In this document: positions 1 through 10,735 of the stretch, one piece after another | Layout of the letters: the number at the start of each line of letters is the position of its first letter | Numbering within the stretch: the stretch's first letter is position 1 | Source: Bacteroidota bacterium | GTDB lineage: Bacteria > Bacteroidota > Bacteroidia > AKYH767-A > 2013-40CM-41-45 | Direction: 5' to 3' | Assembly (NCBI GenBank): GCA_016721305.1 | Contig: JADKIH010000002.1 | Span: 310,001-374,000 of the forward strand | DNA length: 64,000 bases | Program-made: the position numbers and the translations under genes | Notes under the pieces: model-generated | Databases searched by the model: none | Told to the model about the DNA's origin: nothing | Seen by the model: only the letters and a program-made list of their open reading frames with translations

Positions 1-1890
1 ACTTGTCGGTAAGCCGCTAGTAATATCTGTCCAGGTTGTTCCGCCATCAGTCTTTCTCCAGATTTGTCCTAACGTTGCCGTATAAATGTAATCTGAATTC
101 GAAGGAGCAACCGTGAGTGCAATAATATTGCTGTTACCGGTCATTCCCGATGAAATAGCATTCCAGCTTAAGCCTCCATCCGTCGATTTAAAGACATCAG
201 AATATCCGCCGTAAATAGTTTGTGCATCATTTGGATCTATCACAAATGGTGTAACCCAGTCACCGCTCGAAGGCGCAATGTCGCTAAAGGTTAATCCGCC
301 ATTAGTCGATTTTTGCAATCCGCCATACTGATAAGAAACGTACACATTCTGATCATTTGCCCAGTCAACCTGATTGTCCATACCATCAGCTCCGTAAACC
401 TGAGTCCAGTTTCCGTTCGACAATTGATCCGAACCATTATCCTGTGCTCCTGCGTAAATCAGATACGGATCCGATGCAGAGCTACTCATTCTATAATATT
501 GCTTAATTGCTAAACCATTGCTCAAATCGGTCCATGTAGTTCCTGAGTTTGTAGTCTTGAAAATACCTCCGTCATTTCCGGAAAACACTGTTGAATTTGA
601 TCCGGGAAGAAAATCGAGGAAGTGATTATCAGCGTGAACGTAATCCGAACCGCCTGCATTCGCAGCATCCACCCAATTATTTCCGCCATCGGTACTCTTC
701 ACCACATTCAAACCTCCACAATAAAGTGTGTTTTCATCTACAGGTGAAACAGCAAGTACCGCATCGTAGTAACCATAGAATGAAGTTTGATTTCCAGGTG
801 ATCCAACCATATTAAAATTCAATCCGCCGTCGGATGAGCGATAGAGCGTAGATGTCTCACAAAAAATGTAGAGCACATCGGAATTGGCTGCCGTAACTCC
901 CAATGAAAGTCGTCCGTTGCAAAGTCCGGTATTCAACTGTGTCCAGTTGAGTCCTCCGTCTAACGAACGATTTACACCATCGCCGTTTGTTGCGTAAATG
1001 ATATCAGGATTAGCTGTATTAAATTCAATATCGTAATGATGGCCATTTTCCGCAATCGTCCATGTAGCGCCGCTGTCATCGCTGCGGTAAATGGCACTGC
1101 GTGTAGCTGCCAATAACACATTCGGCTCATCCGGCTTCACGACCAGTCGCTGAATGATATCATTCGCATCCTGAGTGTATGTCAATCCGGTTGCTGACCA
1201 TGTAGCACCGCCATCAGTCGACTTTAATACGCCGGCTGTATACGTTCCGCCCCAGAAGTCCCCTCCTACTTCGTATCCGTAACCATCGCCGGTTGCGATA
1301 TAAATATTGTTTGTATCAATCGGGTAAATCGCAATGTCGGCAATACTTAATGCCGATAAGAAACCAGTGTTTGATGACCATGTATTTCCGCCATCATATG
1401 CTCCCCAAAAACCGCCACTTGCAGCACCTACACAAAGTGAGTTAGGATTACCCGGCATGAAACGGATAACATTGATTCGACCGGCACCTCCGCCTGAAGC
1501 AGGAACTACCAATGGACCGATCAATGTCCAGTTAGTGCTCGCAGATTGATTCGCCGGAGCAGCCATTCGCTTTTGCTTGTAATCTTGATACTCCTTAAAC
1601 AGAATTCGTGAATCAAAGAAATTCCCTGAAGGATACGTTCTTTGTTTCATAAACCATTCCCAACGTTTGAATTGCTGATAACCACCTTCTTCAGCATTCT
1701 CCTCTTCGTTTACAGAGACTTCTTTGTTTTTCCAATAACTGTCAAAACGAGCAGAGATTTCCTTCAGATTCGGCTTCATAGCCGGTGTATTTGCTGACGG
1801 AATGTCTCTTTTCAGCCAAGGTTGACCGATCATGCTCACTGGCACGAACATTACTGTAGCAAAAAGCAAGTAAAAATTTTTGAGCTTCAT
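1..1890 (-). CDS. Secreted Asp-box (BNR/sortilin-like) beta-propeller protein, C-terminus beyond the window
   Basis: The minus frame is open from the ATG at 1888-1890 to the window edge, about 630 codons without a stop. The N-terminus is a signal peptide (MKLKNFYLLFATVMFVPVSM). A ~130-residue linker rich in charged and aromatic residues follows. The rest is a string of Asp-box repeats of the form S/T-x-D-G-G-x-T/N-W, for example AYDGGNTW, STDGGATW, SLDGGLNW, STDGGNNW, STNGGLTF and KTDGGTTW, at least ten in all. Such repeats form sialidase/Vps10-type beta-propellers. In Bacteroidota, proteins of this plan usually end in a T9SS sorting domain, but that part lies outside the window, so export by T9SS is inference. 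The ligand or substrate cannot be told. No frameshift was noticed. It is divergent from secA. Confidence 0.85.
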   Translation of the reverse strand, partial: MKLKNFYLLFATVMFVPVSMIGQPWLKRDIPSANTPAMKPNLKEISARFDSYWKNKEVSVNEEENAEEGGYQQFKRWEWFMKQRTYPSGNFFDSRILFKEYQDYKQKRMAAPANQSASTNWTLIGPLVVPASGGGAGRINVIRFMPGNPNSLCVGAASGGFWGAYDGGNTWSSNTGFLSALSIADIAIYPIDTNNIYIATGDGYGYEVGGDFWGGTYTAGVLKSTDGGATWSATGLTYTQDANDIIQRLVVKPDEPNVLLAATRSAIYRSDDSGATWTIAENGHHYDIEFNTANPDIIYATNGDGVNRSLDGGLNWTQLNTGLCNGRLSLGVTAANSDVLYIFCETSTLYRSSDGGLNFNMVGSPGNQTSFYGYYDAVLAVSPVDENTLYCGGLNVVKSTDGGNNWVDAANAGGSDYVHADNHFLDFLPGSNSTVFSGNDGGIFKTTNSGTTWTDLSNGLAIKQYYRMSSSASDPYLIYAGAQDNGSDQLSNGNWTQVYGADGMDNQVDWANDQNVYVSYQYGGLQKSTNGGLTFSDIAPSSGDWVTPFVIDPNDAQTIYGGYSDVFKSTDGGLSWNAISSGMTGNSNIIALTVAPSNSDYIYTATLGQIWRKTDGGTTWTDITSGLPTS

Positions 1891-1908
1891 ATGTGTATAA
1901 TTATGCTC

Positions 1909-1936
1909 CAAAAATACGATTTGCTTTTGATTACAG
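1909..1936 (-). promoter_or_regulatory. Candidate Bacteroidota promoter for the Asp-box gene
   Basis: On the minus strand, TATTTTTG (1909-1916) matches the Bacteroidota -7 element TAnnTTTG and lies about 20 bp upstream of the ATG at 1890. The expected -33 TTG at about 19 bp spacing is only approximate (CTG), so the match is partial. Confidence 0.35.
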
Positions 1937-1995
1937 AAGCTTAATCAGTTTATTTACACTAATTTGACGAACTTCATAATCTCTCAAATAAAGAG

Positions 1996-2003
1996 TACTT
2001 TTG
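1996..2003 (+). promoter_or_regulatory. Candidate -7 element upstream of secA
   Basis: TACTTTTG fits TAnnTTTG exactly and ends 23 bp before the ATG at 2027. It argues against starting secA at an in-frame ATG at 1964, which lies upstream of this element. No TTG at the ideal 19-bp spacing was found. Confidence 0.35.
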
Positions 2004-2026
2004 CACCCTTAATAATCTCTATCAAT

Positions 2027-5000
2027 ATGATTGGAATTCTCAATAAGGCTATTACGAAGATTTTTGGCAGAAAAAGTGATCGTGATCTCAAGGAAATCAC
2101 GCCATTAGTCAATAAAATCATCGAAGAATACGCCAAACTTGAAAACGTCAGCCACGACGATTTACGCAGCCGGTCCAATGTCTTCCGCCAGAGAATTGCC
2201 GATTACCTTAACGAAACAGTTGAGGAAATCAAAAATCTCGAAGCCGAAGTCGAAAATAATCCTGACCTCGATCTGGATGTCAAGCAGGACAATTACCGTA
2301 AAATAGATCAGCTCAAAAAGGAGAAAAATAAACTGACGGAAGAAATCTTAAAAGAAATTCTTCCGGAAGCTTTTGCAGTGATGAAAGAGACGGCTCGTCG
2401 TTTCACTCAGAACGAAAGTGTTACGGTAACAGCAACACAACACGATCGTGAGCTGGCAACTAAGCGTGATCACGTTCGCATTGAAGGCAATCAGGCTATT
2501 TTCCAAAACTCCTGGACTGCTGCCGGCGCTACCGTTACATGGAATATGATTCACTACGATGTTCAGCTCATCGGTGGTTCTGTACTCCACTCCGGAAAAA
2601 TTTCGGAAATGGCAACGGGTGAAGGTAAAACGCTCGTCGCTACTCTCCCGATTTATCTGAACGCTCTCGCCGGTCAAGGCGTGCACGTTGTAACGGTGAA
2701 CGATTATCTCGCCAAACGTGACTCGGAATGGAACGGACCTATTTTCGAATTCCTCGGATTGACTGTCGATTGTATCGACAAGCACGAACCAAACTCCGAT
2801 GCTCGTCGCAATGCTTATTTAGCCGATATCACTTACGGAACAAATAACGAATTCGGTTTCGATTATCTGCGCGACAATATGGCGCGCTCTCCGGAAGATA
2901 TGGTACAGCGTGGTCACCACTACGCTATCGTCGATGAGGTCGATTCAGTTCTCATTGATGATGCTCGTACTCCGCTCATCATCTCCGGCCCTACTCCAAA
3001 AGGCGATCACCACGAATTTGACATTTACAAACCAAAAGTCGAGCTGCTTGTAAAAGCTCAACGCGACTATTGCAATACAATCATCTCCGATGCACGTAAA
3101 TTCTTAACGGATAAAAAAGAAAAGAAGCAGGTCTGGCTCTTTTCCGTGCTCATCGTGGACTACCAAAAAACAAAGCTCTTATCAAATTACTGGGAGAACA
3201 AGGTGTTTCAGCAATTATGCGGAATACCGAGAATTTCTACATGCAAGATCAACAAAAAGAAATGCACCTTGCCGATGAGCCATTGTATTTTACGATCGAC
3301 GAGAAAACAATAGCATTGAACTGACAGAAAAAGGTGTTGAATTAATTTCATCTTCGAGCGAAGACAAGAACTTCTTCGTAATGCCCGATGTCGGTTCCGT
3401 TGTTGCTGAAATCGAAAAAAGCGCTTCAACTCCTGAAGAACGCATGACTCGCAAAGACGAACTCATGCGCGATTACGCCGTGAAGTCAGAGCGTATTCAC
3501 ACCGTAAACCAACTCTTAAAGGCTTATACTCTCTTCGATCGTGACATTGAATACATCATCACCGAAGGGAAAATTAAAATCGTCGATGAGCAAACAGGTC
3601 GTGTGATGGAAGGTCGTCGTTATTCCGACGGACTTCATCAGGCTATCGAAGCAAAAGAAAATGTAAAAATCGAAGCATCGACACAAACGTATGCAACGAT
3701 TACACTGCAGAACTACTTCCGTATGTATCATAAGCTGGCCGGTATGACGGGTACAGCCGAAACAGAAGCTCAGGAGTTCTGGACGATTTACAAACTCGAA
3801 GTAGTTTCTATTCCTACCAATCGTCCGATTGTCAGAAAGGATCACGAAGACAAAGTCTATAAAACCAAGCGTGAAAAATACAATGCCGTTATCGAAGAAA
3901 TCGAACAGCTGGTGAAAGCCGGTCGTCCGGTTCTTGTCGGTACAACTTCAGTTGAGACATCAGAGTTATTGAGTCGAATGCTGAAGCTTCGTAACATCAA
4001 ACATAACGTCCTCAATGCGAAACTTCACCAGCGTGAAGCTCAAATTGTAGCCGAAGCCGGATTTGCCGGAACAGTTACGATTGCCACCAACATGGCCGGT
4101 CGTGGTACCGATATCAAACTCGGACCGGGTGTAAAAGAAGCAGGCGGTTTGGCCATCGTCGGTACAGAAAAACACGAATCTCGTCGTGTCGATCGTCAGT
4201 TACGAGGTCGTGCCGGTCGTCAGGGTGATCCGGGATCTTCACAGTTCTACGTTTCTCTTGAAGATGATCTGATGCGCTTATTCGGCTCTGATCGAATCAT
4301 GAAACTGATGGATCGCATGGGATTGCAAGAAGGCGAAGTAATTCAGCACAGCATGATCACCTCTTCTATCGAGCGTGCTCAGCGAAAAGTTGAAGAAAAC
4401 AACTTCGGTATCCGTAAGCGTCTGATCGAATATGACGACGTAATGAATTCACAACGTGAAGTCGTTTACACGAAACGTCGTCATGCTATTTTCGGAGAAC
4501 GTCTCAGCATCGATATCAGTAATATGATTTACGATATCAGCGAAACACTCGTGAATCAATTCCAGGAAGCACGCGATTACGAAGGATTCAAAATGGACCT
4601 GATCCGAATCCTCTCCATCGAAACTCCTGTGACTGAAAATGAATTCATGGGCAAAAAACCTCAGGAAATTGCTCAGAAAGTATTCGACGAAGCTCATCGT
4701 TTCTATAAACACAAATGCCAGATTGTTGTCGACCGCACGCTTCCATTTATCACCGAAGTATTCCAAAATCAAGGTGCAACAATTCAGAATATCATCATTC
4801 CGTTCAGCGATGGAATTAAAGGTATTCAGGTTACAGCTAATCTGAAAAAGTCCGTCGATTCACACGGTCGCGAAATCGTCAACGCTTTCGAGCGATTGAT
4901 TACTGCCGCCTTCATTGATGACGCATGGAAAGAACATCTTCGTGAAATGGATGATCTGAAGCAATCTGTTCAGAACGCTGTGTACGAACAAAAAGACCCT

Positions 5001-5345
5001 TTACTGATTTACAAATTCGAATCATTCGAATTGTTCCGTCAGATGATGGATCGCAATAACAAAGAAATCATCAGCTTCCTCTTCAAAGGCGTTATTCCGC
5101 AACAAGATCCGAATCAAGTGAAAGAAGCACGTCCGATGCCTAAGCAAGACTTACGCAATGTAAGTACGAATCGCACCGACAATGTTCCAACAGGAAACCC
5201 TGCTCGTCCAACTGTTCCGGGCGGACAACTTCCTCCGCCAAAAGTACAACCCGTTCGCGCCGAACAAAAAGTAGGTCGCAACGATCCTTGTCCTTGCGGT
5301 AGCGGCAAGAAGTTTAAGAGTTGCCATGGGGCGGGGACTATTTAA
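2027..5345 (+). CDS. secA: SecA preprotein translocase ATPase (two homopolymer frameshifts)
   Basis: SecA drives post-translational export of unfolded preproteins through SecYEG at the inner membrane. Visible marks are the Walker A region (MATGEGKTLVATLPIYL), the DEAD-like box VDEVDSVLIDDARTPLIISGP, the second helicase half (TNMAGRGTDIKLG, then RQLRGRAGRQGDPG) and a C-terminal zinc-binding SEC-C motif (NDPCPCGSGKKFKSCHG) for SecB/ribosome contact. Total length, about 1106 residues, is normal for Bacteroidota. The frame breaks near 3113-3130 (A-rich run) and again at about 3302, where one extra A restores the family sequence (DEKNNSIELTEKG). Both look like missing bases in homopolymers, so the gene is probably intact in the organism. 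The start is the ATG at 2027 (MIGILNKAITKIFG), the family N-terminus. A heptamer repeat array begins directly after the stop. Confidence 0.95.
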
Positions 5346-5590
5346 GGGTTGCGGGTTGCGGGTTGCGAGTTGCGAAACTGCTCACTCCCCCTGTTACTGT
5401 TACTCACACTAATGCGGGTTGCGGGTTGCGGGTTGCGGGTTGCGAGTTTCGAAACTGCTCACTCCCACTGCTACTCAAACTCACACTGCGGGTTGCGGGT
5501 TGCGGGTTACGAGTTGCGAGTTGCGACTTGCGAAACTGCTCACTCCCACTGCTACTCAAACTCACACTAAAACGAGTTGCGAAACCAGCT
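5346..5590 (+). repeat. Composite GGGTTGC heptamer array, three modules
   Basis: Directly after the secA TAA stand three modules. Each is a run of GGGTTGC heptamers (variants GAGTTGC, GGGTTAC) followed by a conserved ~38-nt block beginning GCGAAACTGCTCACTCCC and ending AAACTCACACT. Modules lie near 5346-5412, 5413-5487 and 5488-5568, followed by a short decayed piece. The heptamer runs have G3 tracts spaced by four bases, fitting the G-quadruplex consensus on the plus strand. Open frames through this array are a by-product of the repeat and are not genes. Confidence 0.9.
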
Positions 5591-5610
5591 AACTCAATCA
5601 AAAACATACA

Positions 5611-5646
5611 AAGGTTCTGTACAAAAGTGCAGGCCCTTTTTTTATG
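5611..5646 (+). terminator. Probable rho-independent terminator after secA
   Basis: An imperfect stem GGTT(c)TGTAC-AAAA-GTGCAGGCC, with wobble pairs, is followed by a seven-T run. It lies about 270 bp after the secA stop, beyond the repeat array. Confidence 0.5.
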
Positions 5647-5737
5647 CCCTTTAAAAAACACATGAAGATGTAGCAGGTGAATACTTATAGTCAATATTCC
5701 TACAATATCTTCAATGCAGCTTGCATGTTATTATTAG

Positions 5738-5832
5738 GTGTGAGTTTGAGTAGCAGTGGGAGTGAACAGTTCCGCAACCCGCAACTCGCAACCCGTAACT
5801 CGCAACCCGCAACCCGCAAACCCGCAACCCGT
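5738..5832 (-). repeat. Inverted copy of the GGGTTGC composite module
   Basis: This is the reverse complement of the modules at 5346-5568: the conserved block (GTGTGAGTTTGAGTAGCAGTGGGAG...) comes first and is followed by CGCAACC heptamers with the same GAGTTGC and GGGTTAC variants. Together with the direct modules it forms a long inverted repeat around the secA terminator. It ends about 45 bp before the POT transporter start. Confidence 0.85.
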
Positions 5833-5878
5833 ATTCCAAATTTCTACTATATTGCATCCTTCAAAACCCGTCTAACCG

Positions 5879-7362
5879 ATGCATAAAGAACTTACACTGG
5901 AAGAAATCCAATCGTTTAAAGGAAAGTATCCGAAACAACTCTGGTATCTCTTCTTTTCTGAAATGTGGGAACGTTTTTGTTTCTATGGAATGAGAGGAAT
6001 GCTCACTTTTTTCATGGTGAATCAGTTGTTCATGAAGGAAGATGCTGCCAATTTACAGTACGGAGCGACTCAGGCATTTGTGTATGCTTTCACTTTCATC
6101 GGTGGACTCTTCGCTGATAAAATTCTCGGCTTCCGTAAATCGCTTTTCTGGGGAGGATTACTCATGATCACAGGCAGTTGTATTTTGGCTGTGAATCCAA
6201 AAGATTTCTTCTTCTTGGGATTGAGCTTTTCAATCATAGGCACCGGATTCTTTAAACCGAATATTTCGACAATGGTCGGCACACTGTACAAAGCCGACGA
6301 CAGTCGTCGTGACGCCGGATTCTCCCTCTTCTACTCCGGCATCAACATCGGCGCTTTATTAGGCGGCTATGCTTGTATCACCATTGGCAAAACCTACTCC
6401 TGGAATCTGGCCTTTGGTCTGGCAGCAATCGTAATGACGATCAGCTTGATCACTTTCTTATACACACAAAGAAGTATGGGACCGATAGGCTTATCCCCGC
6501 TCAAAGCATCGGCCGATGGAAAGTCGAAGAAGTGGTATGACTATGCAGTGTACATCGGATCACTGGCCATCATTCCGGTCATCATGACGATGGTAGCAAA
6601 AACCCAGTATACAGATTGGTTTATGTACACAATCGGACCGTGTACCTTGCTTTACATATTTTATGAGATGACAAAGTTCAACAGCGCTGAACGAAAGAAA
6701 ATTTGGGCTGCCCTAATATTCATAGTCTTCTCCATTTTCTTCTGGGCATTCTTCGAACAAAGCGGTGGATCGCTGAGTTTGTTTGCTGCAAATAATTTGA
6801 ACAACAATCTGGTCGGATTAACGCTTGACCCTAACGGAGTAAACAATTCTGTCAATTCATTCTTCGTAATCATTTTTGCACCGCTGCTCGGAATTTTATG
6901 GATCTGGCTTTCTAATCGCAAAAAGGAACCAAACACCGTTGTAAAATTCGGCTTAGGTTTTCTCTTCTTAAGTCTTGCCTTCTACACTTTCTATGCAACT
7001 CGCTTCTTTGCCGATGTTGCCGGTGTAACTTCGCTCAACGTATTCACGCTGGCCTATTTCATCATCACCTTCGGAGAGCTTTGCCTTTCGCCAATCGGAT
7101 TGTCTATCATGACAAAGCTTTCACCAAAACCTTTGCAAGGCGTGATGATGGGAATGTGGTTTTGGCCAGTGCTTACGGACAGTATGCCGCGGGACTTCTG
7201 GGCGCCGGAATGACGAGCCCTAAAGAAAATGCGTCGGCCGTTGATAAGCTCATTTCTTATACGGATGGCTACCATCAACTAGCGATCTACGCTCTTATTG
7301 CAGGTATTGTTTTGATTGCCATTTCTCCAATTGTGAGGAAACTGATGCAGGAAGTCAAATAA
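5879..7362 (+). CDS. POT/PTR2-family proton-dependent oligopeptide transporter (one frameshift)
   Basis: This is an inner-membrane major facilitator protein that takes up di- and tripeptides with protons. The N-terminus carries the POT motif ExxERFxxYG as EMWERFCFYGMRG (about residues 22-34). The two PTR2 signatures follow: the GGLFADKILGFRKSLFWGG region near residue 78 and FFKPNISTMVGTLY near residue 122. Many hydrophobic helices follow, as expected for 12-14 transmembrane segments. The frame breaks near 7158: adding one T in the TTTT run gives MGMWFLASAYGQYAAG and continues to the stop at 7362, giving about 494 residues, a usual family length. It probably stands alone; the next gene starts about 155 bp downstream. 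Confidence 0.9.
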
Positions 7363-7518
7363 GCCCTTGTCTTTGCCATGGAAATCGAGAATTGTTAATT
7401 CTCCTTCCGGCTGTGCGAATTCAATTCTTTAGTAGTAAATTTAACCTTCGGCTGAATAGCCCGAAAAGTGAGTGCTACTATTTCGCTTCTTCCTTAATCT
7501 CTAATGCCACAGAAGAAA

Positions 7519-7998
7519 ATGAGAAAATTGATCATGATGTTTTTGATCACATTACCTACGTATGCACAATCGCCGACTTTAAAGACGATTGGCTTCGATA
7601 CTTTCTTCAGCGATACAATTTCGAAATCAAGCGGAATTATTGTCTTAAATTTTTGGGCAACCTGGTGCAAACCCTGCGTTGCTGAATTGCCTACTTTTGA
7701 AGAGGCAAATACCAAATTGAAAGAAAGAGGTCAGGTCATTCTTGCAAATCTCGATTTCAATTCACAGGTCGACAAACTTGTTGTCCCATTTCTTGAGAAG
7801 AGAAAATTTAATTCAAAAGTTGTCCATATCGATAGCGCCAATCCGGATGCATGGATCAACAAAGTAGATTCAAACTGGAGCGGAGCAATCCCTGCCACTG
7901 TCATTTATTTCAATGGAGAAAAAAGATTTTTCCATGAAGGAGAAATGACCGGAGAAGAATTGAATAAGGCGATTGAATTAATAGCACCATCCAAGTAA
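7519..7998 (+). CDS. Exported TlpA/ResA-like thioredoxin-fold protein
   Basis: This is a thiol-disulfide oxidoreductase of the thioredoxin superfamily with a signal peptide (MRKLIMMFLITLPTYAQ), so it should act in the periplasm or at the envelope. The active site FWATWCKPCVAELPTFEE (about residues 45-62) holds the CxxC pair; the preceding IVLNFWATWC strand is typical of TlpA/ResA. The later cis-Pro region reads AIPATVIYF. Length is about 159 residues. An in-frame ATG 15 bp upstream (7504) is possible; the inner start is preferred because it places the signal peptide at the N-terminus. The partner is unknown. Another thioredoxin-fold gene follows about 90 bp downstream, so the two may be functionally paired. 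Confidence 0.85.
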   Translation: MRKLIMMFLITLPTYAQSPTLKTIGFDTFFSDTISKSSGIIVLNFWATWCKPCVAELPTFEEANTKLKERGQVILANLDFNSQVDKLVVPFLEKRKFNSKVVHIDSANPDAWINKVDSNWSGAIPATVIYFNGEKRFFHEGEMTGEELNKAIELIAPSK

Positions 7999-8090
7999 TC
8001 AATTCCTGTTTAAAAAAGCATTGTAGTTCAGCATTGGCTGATCCCGGTGCAATCGACTTAAAAACTAACCTAAAAATAATACACAGACAA

Positions 8091-8708
8091 ATGAAAACGC
8101 ACACACAAAGTTTTGCAACACTTTGCATGGTATTGCTCTCAGCGACTATGCTCTGCTTTACTACCGGCTATCAGGTAGGCGACGAAGGCCGTGATTTTTC
8201 TCTAAAGAATATCGACGGAAAAATGCTTTCGATGAAAGACATGAAGGATGCGAAAGGCGTCATCCTGGTTTTTACGTGTAACCACTGCCCTTTCTCGAAG
8301 GCTTATGAAGAACGAATCATCGCCCTTGATAAAAAATATGCTCCACTGGGATATCCTGTGATAGCAATTAATCCCAATGATAAAACCCGCGAACCGGAAG
8401 ACTCATTCGAGAACATGCAAATTCGCGCAAAAGAGAAAGGCTTTTCCTTCCCATATCTCTACGATGAAACACAGGAAATTGCACAATCATACGGAGCTAC
8501 ACGCACGCCACATGTTTATGTGTTGAAAAAAGAAGGTGCTAAATTTATCGTCAAATACATCGGTGCCATCGACGATAATTCCGACGAACCCGAGAAAGTA
8601 ACTGCAAAATATGCCGAAAATGCTGTTGATGCCCTTTTGGCCAATAAAGCAGTGGCTACTCCGGAAACCAAGGCTATCGGATGCGGAATTAAGTGGAAAG
8701 CTCAATAA
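8091..8708 (+). CDS. Exported AhpC/TSA-type redoxin (thioredoxin family)
   Basis: The signal-like N-terminus (MKTHTQSFATLCMVLLSATM) leads into a redoxin domain with VGDEGRDFSLKNIDGK, then VFTCNHCPFSKAYEERI, where a CxxCP pair replaces the standard thioredoxin CGPC. The TRTPHVYVL segment supplies the conserved cis-proline. This CNHCP type is common in Bacteroidota and Planctomycetes redoxins annotated as thioredoxin family proteins; a peroxidase or disulfide reductase role is inferred from the fold only. Length is about 205 residues. An upstream in-frame ATG at 8034 would put a polar extension before the signal peptide, so 8091 is chosen. Confidence 0.85.
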   Translation: MKTHTQSFATLCMVLLSATMLCFTTGYQVGDEGRDFSLKNIDGKMLSMKDMKDAKGVILVFTCNHCPFSKAYEERIIALDKKYAPLGYPVIAINPNDKTREPEDSFENMQIRAKEKGFSFPYLYDETQEIAQSYGATRTPHVYVLKKEGAKFIVKYIGAIDDNSDEPEKVTAKYAENAVDALLANKAVATPETKAIGCGIKWKAQ

Positions 8709-8776
8709 TTAACCATTTCGGGCCGATTTCTTTACAAAGCGTTGACTTTTAAAGCCTAAGATTCATGTTAATCGCC

Positions 8777-8806
8777 TTGTTCTTCAAAGAAATCCTCGTA
8801 ATTTTG
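8777..8806 (+). promoter_or_regulatory. Bacteroidota-type promoter TTG-N19-TAATTTTG
   Basis: TTG at 8777-8779 and TAATTTTG at 8799-8806 are separated by exactly 19 bp, matching the Bacteroidota primary sigma consensus (TTG-N19-TAnnTTTG). It is about 40 bp upstream of the ATG at 8847. It is the clearest promoter seen in the window. Confidence 0.65.
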
Positions 8807-8846
8807 AGTCCTCTAGTTCTAAAAAATATCTAACCAAATACTCATT

Positions 8847-10641
8847 ATGAAAAAACAATTACTTCTCGCGGCTCTTTTCCTGTTCAGCTTGGGCGTATTC
8901 GCTCAAACAGGAACTTGGGTTAGCCAGGCAACCGGATTCACTGATGTATCGTCGGGTGTCCGCAATGTGACATGTGTCGATTCAAACATCGTATGGATCG
9001 CATCTTATGACGGTTCTGGCGGTGCTGCAAATCGTCAAGACTGCTCTCACACATCAGATGGTGGAGCTACCTGGACAGCTACAACTGTAACAGGTGTACC
9101 TGCATCTCACGACTGGTCAATGGTTTTCGGAACCGATGCTGACCATGCTTGGGCTTGCTTCTATAACGCAACTGCCGGTTCAGGCGGTGGAATCTGGGCA
9201 ACTACCGATGGTGGTCTTACCTGGAATCAACAAGGCGTTGGAACTATTTATGATGCCAACTCTTTCCCTGATGTAGTTTATTTCTGGGATAACAACAATG
9301 GTTTCACAATGGGAGATCCAAACCCTAAATTCGAAATTTACACGACGAATGATGGTGGAACTACATGGAATGCTGTTGATCCGAACAACATCCCTGCAAA
9401 CTTATCAGGTGAATACGGTATCGTTGCTCACTACAATGTGATCGGCGACACTATCTGGTTCGACACTAACAAAGGACGTGTTTTCCGTTCTGCTGACCGT
9501 GGTTTAACATGGACGGTTTCTTCTACAGGTATTACTGTTCCGACAAACGGAGCAATCGATATTTGTTTCTCAGACGCTCTTAACGGAATGGTTCGTTTGT
9601 ACACTGCAACAACAGGTGTTAGCAATTGTAAAGTTACAGCTGACGGTGGTGACACTTGGACAGCTTTCACACCAGTAGGTAATCTTTGGGGTTCTGACCT
9701 CAAGCACGTACCGGGAACTGCTTCTATGCTCGTTTCTACGGGTGCTGATGCAACAAACGGCTTCACAGGTTCTTCTTACAGCTTCGACGGTGGTTTGAAC
9801 TGGAACGATATCGATATCGGTGTACAACGTACAGCTTTAGGTATTGCTGACTCTCTTCACATGTGGGCAGGTGGTTTCACTACTTCTCCTACAGCTGATG
9901 GTATCTTCTCTTGGACTATCGTTCCGTTAATCCTTTGCTCTGATGGTAACATCAACCCGGGCACAGGTACTTCTACCGCTACTGCACTTTGCGAAGGCGA
10001 TACAGCTACTTTCACTGCAACAGGTGTTGTTGCTCCGACAGAAGGTACAAACTACGGTGTTAGCTGGTTGATCTCTTCAGCAGATATCACAGGTGTTGCT
10101 GATCCGTTAAACGATCCGAACCTGATTGCTACTTACACTTTCACTCAGCCTGCAACAGCTACAAGCGTTCGTACATTCATCAACGACGCTACTTTGATCA
10201 CTACATACGGAACTTACTACCTGGACTCCTGTTGTGTTTGCTAACGCTACACCGGCAGTTGCCAGCCCTGTATTCCTGGGTGACCTTACATTAGATCCAA
10301 ACTGTACTTATGTTGGTGCATCTATTCCGGTTCTTCTTTATGCTCCGGGAGATCCAAACTGCCCTACAGGCGTAAACGATCTTGCTAACAGCCAAATCGC
10401 GTTGACATCTTCACAAAAAGATGCAAACACTTTGGACGTTCAGATCAGCTCATTGAACTACGGAAAAGTTATGCTTTCTGTATTCGACATGACAGGCCGT
10501 TTGGTAACTTCAACTTCATTCACAGTTTCAAGAGGTATGAACCATCAGTCAATCGATGCTACTACTCTTGCAGCAGGAACATACGTTATCAAAGCCGATT
10601 TCAATGGCTCTAAAGCACAAGCTAAAGTTGTGAAATACTAA
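8847..10641 (+). CDS. T9SS-exported Asp-box beta-propeller protein (one frameshift)
   Basis: The signal peptide is MKKQLLLAALFLFSLGVFAQ. Asp-box repeats TSDGGATW, TTDGGLTW, TNDGGTTW, SADRGLTW and TADGGDTW spread over residues 70-280 point to a sialidase/Vps10-type propeller. A Cys-containing Ig-like region follows (about 370-460). The frame breaks near 10225-10232: adding one base gives LDTPVVFANATPAV and leads into a C-terminal type A sorting domain (about the last 75 residues: VQISSLNYGKVMLSVFDMTG... ending KAQAKVVKY), the signal for the type IX secretion system. The full product is about 597 residues. It has its own promoter and terminator, so it is a single-gene unit. The ligand is unknown. 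The overall plan resembles the protein at the left edge of the window. Confidence 0.88.
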
Positions 10642-10659
10642 TCTGTATTTTTCTTCTTA

Positions 10660-10696
10660 GAAAAAAAAAAACACTCTCTTCGGAGGGTGTTTTTTT
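10660..10696 (+). terminator. Rho-independent terminator
   Basis: The stem ACACTCTC-TTCG-GAGGGTGT (one G-T wobble), with an A-run before it and a T-run after it, lies 30 bp after the stop of the T9SS Asp-box gene. The A/T flanks would make it work in both directions. Confidence 0.85.
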
Positions 10697-10735
10697 GGCC
10701 TGAAATCCAACTTCAAAGAAAAATCCCTTACCTGG

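Noticed and set aside
1964..2026. secA start at 1964
   Set aside because: The extension is not part of the SecA family N-terminus and lies upstream of a candidate -7 element at 1996-2003.
2027..5345. Programmed frameshifting in secA
   Set aside because: Two breaks in A-runs that each need one added base to restore a universally continuous protein; sequencing error is simpler.
5321..5694. Open frames through the GGGTTGC array
   Set aside because: The Leu-Arg-Val-Ala-Gly-Cys repeats are the three-frame reading of a 7-bp repeat, not a protein.
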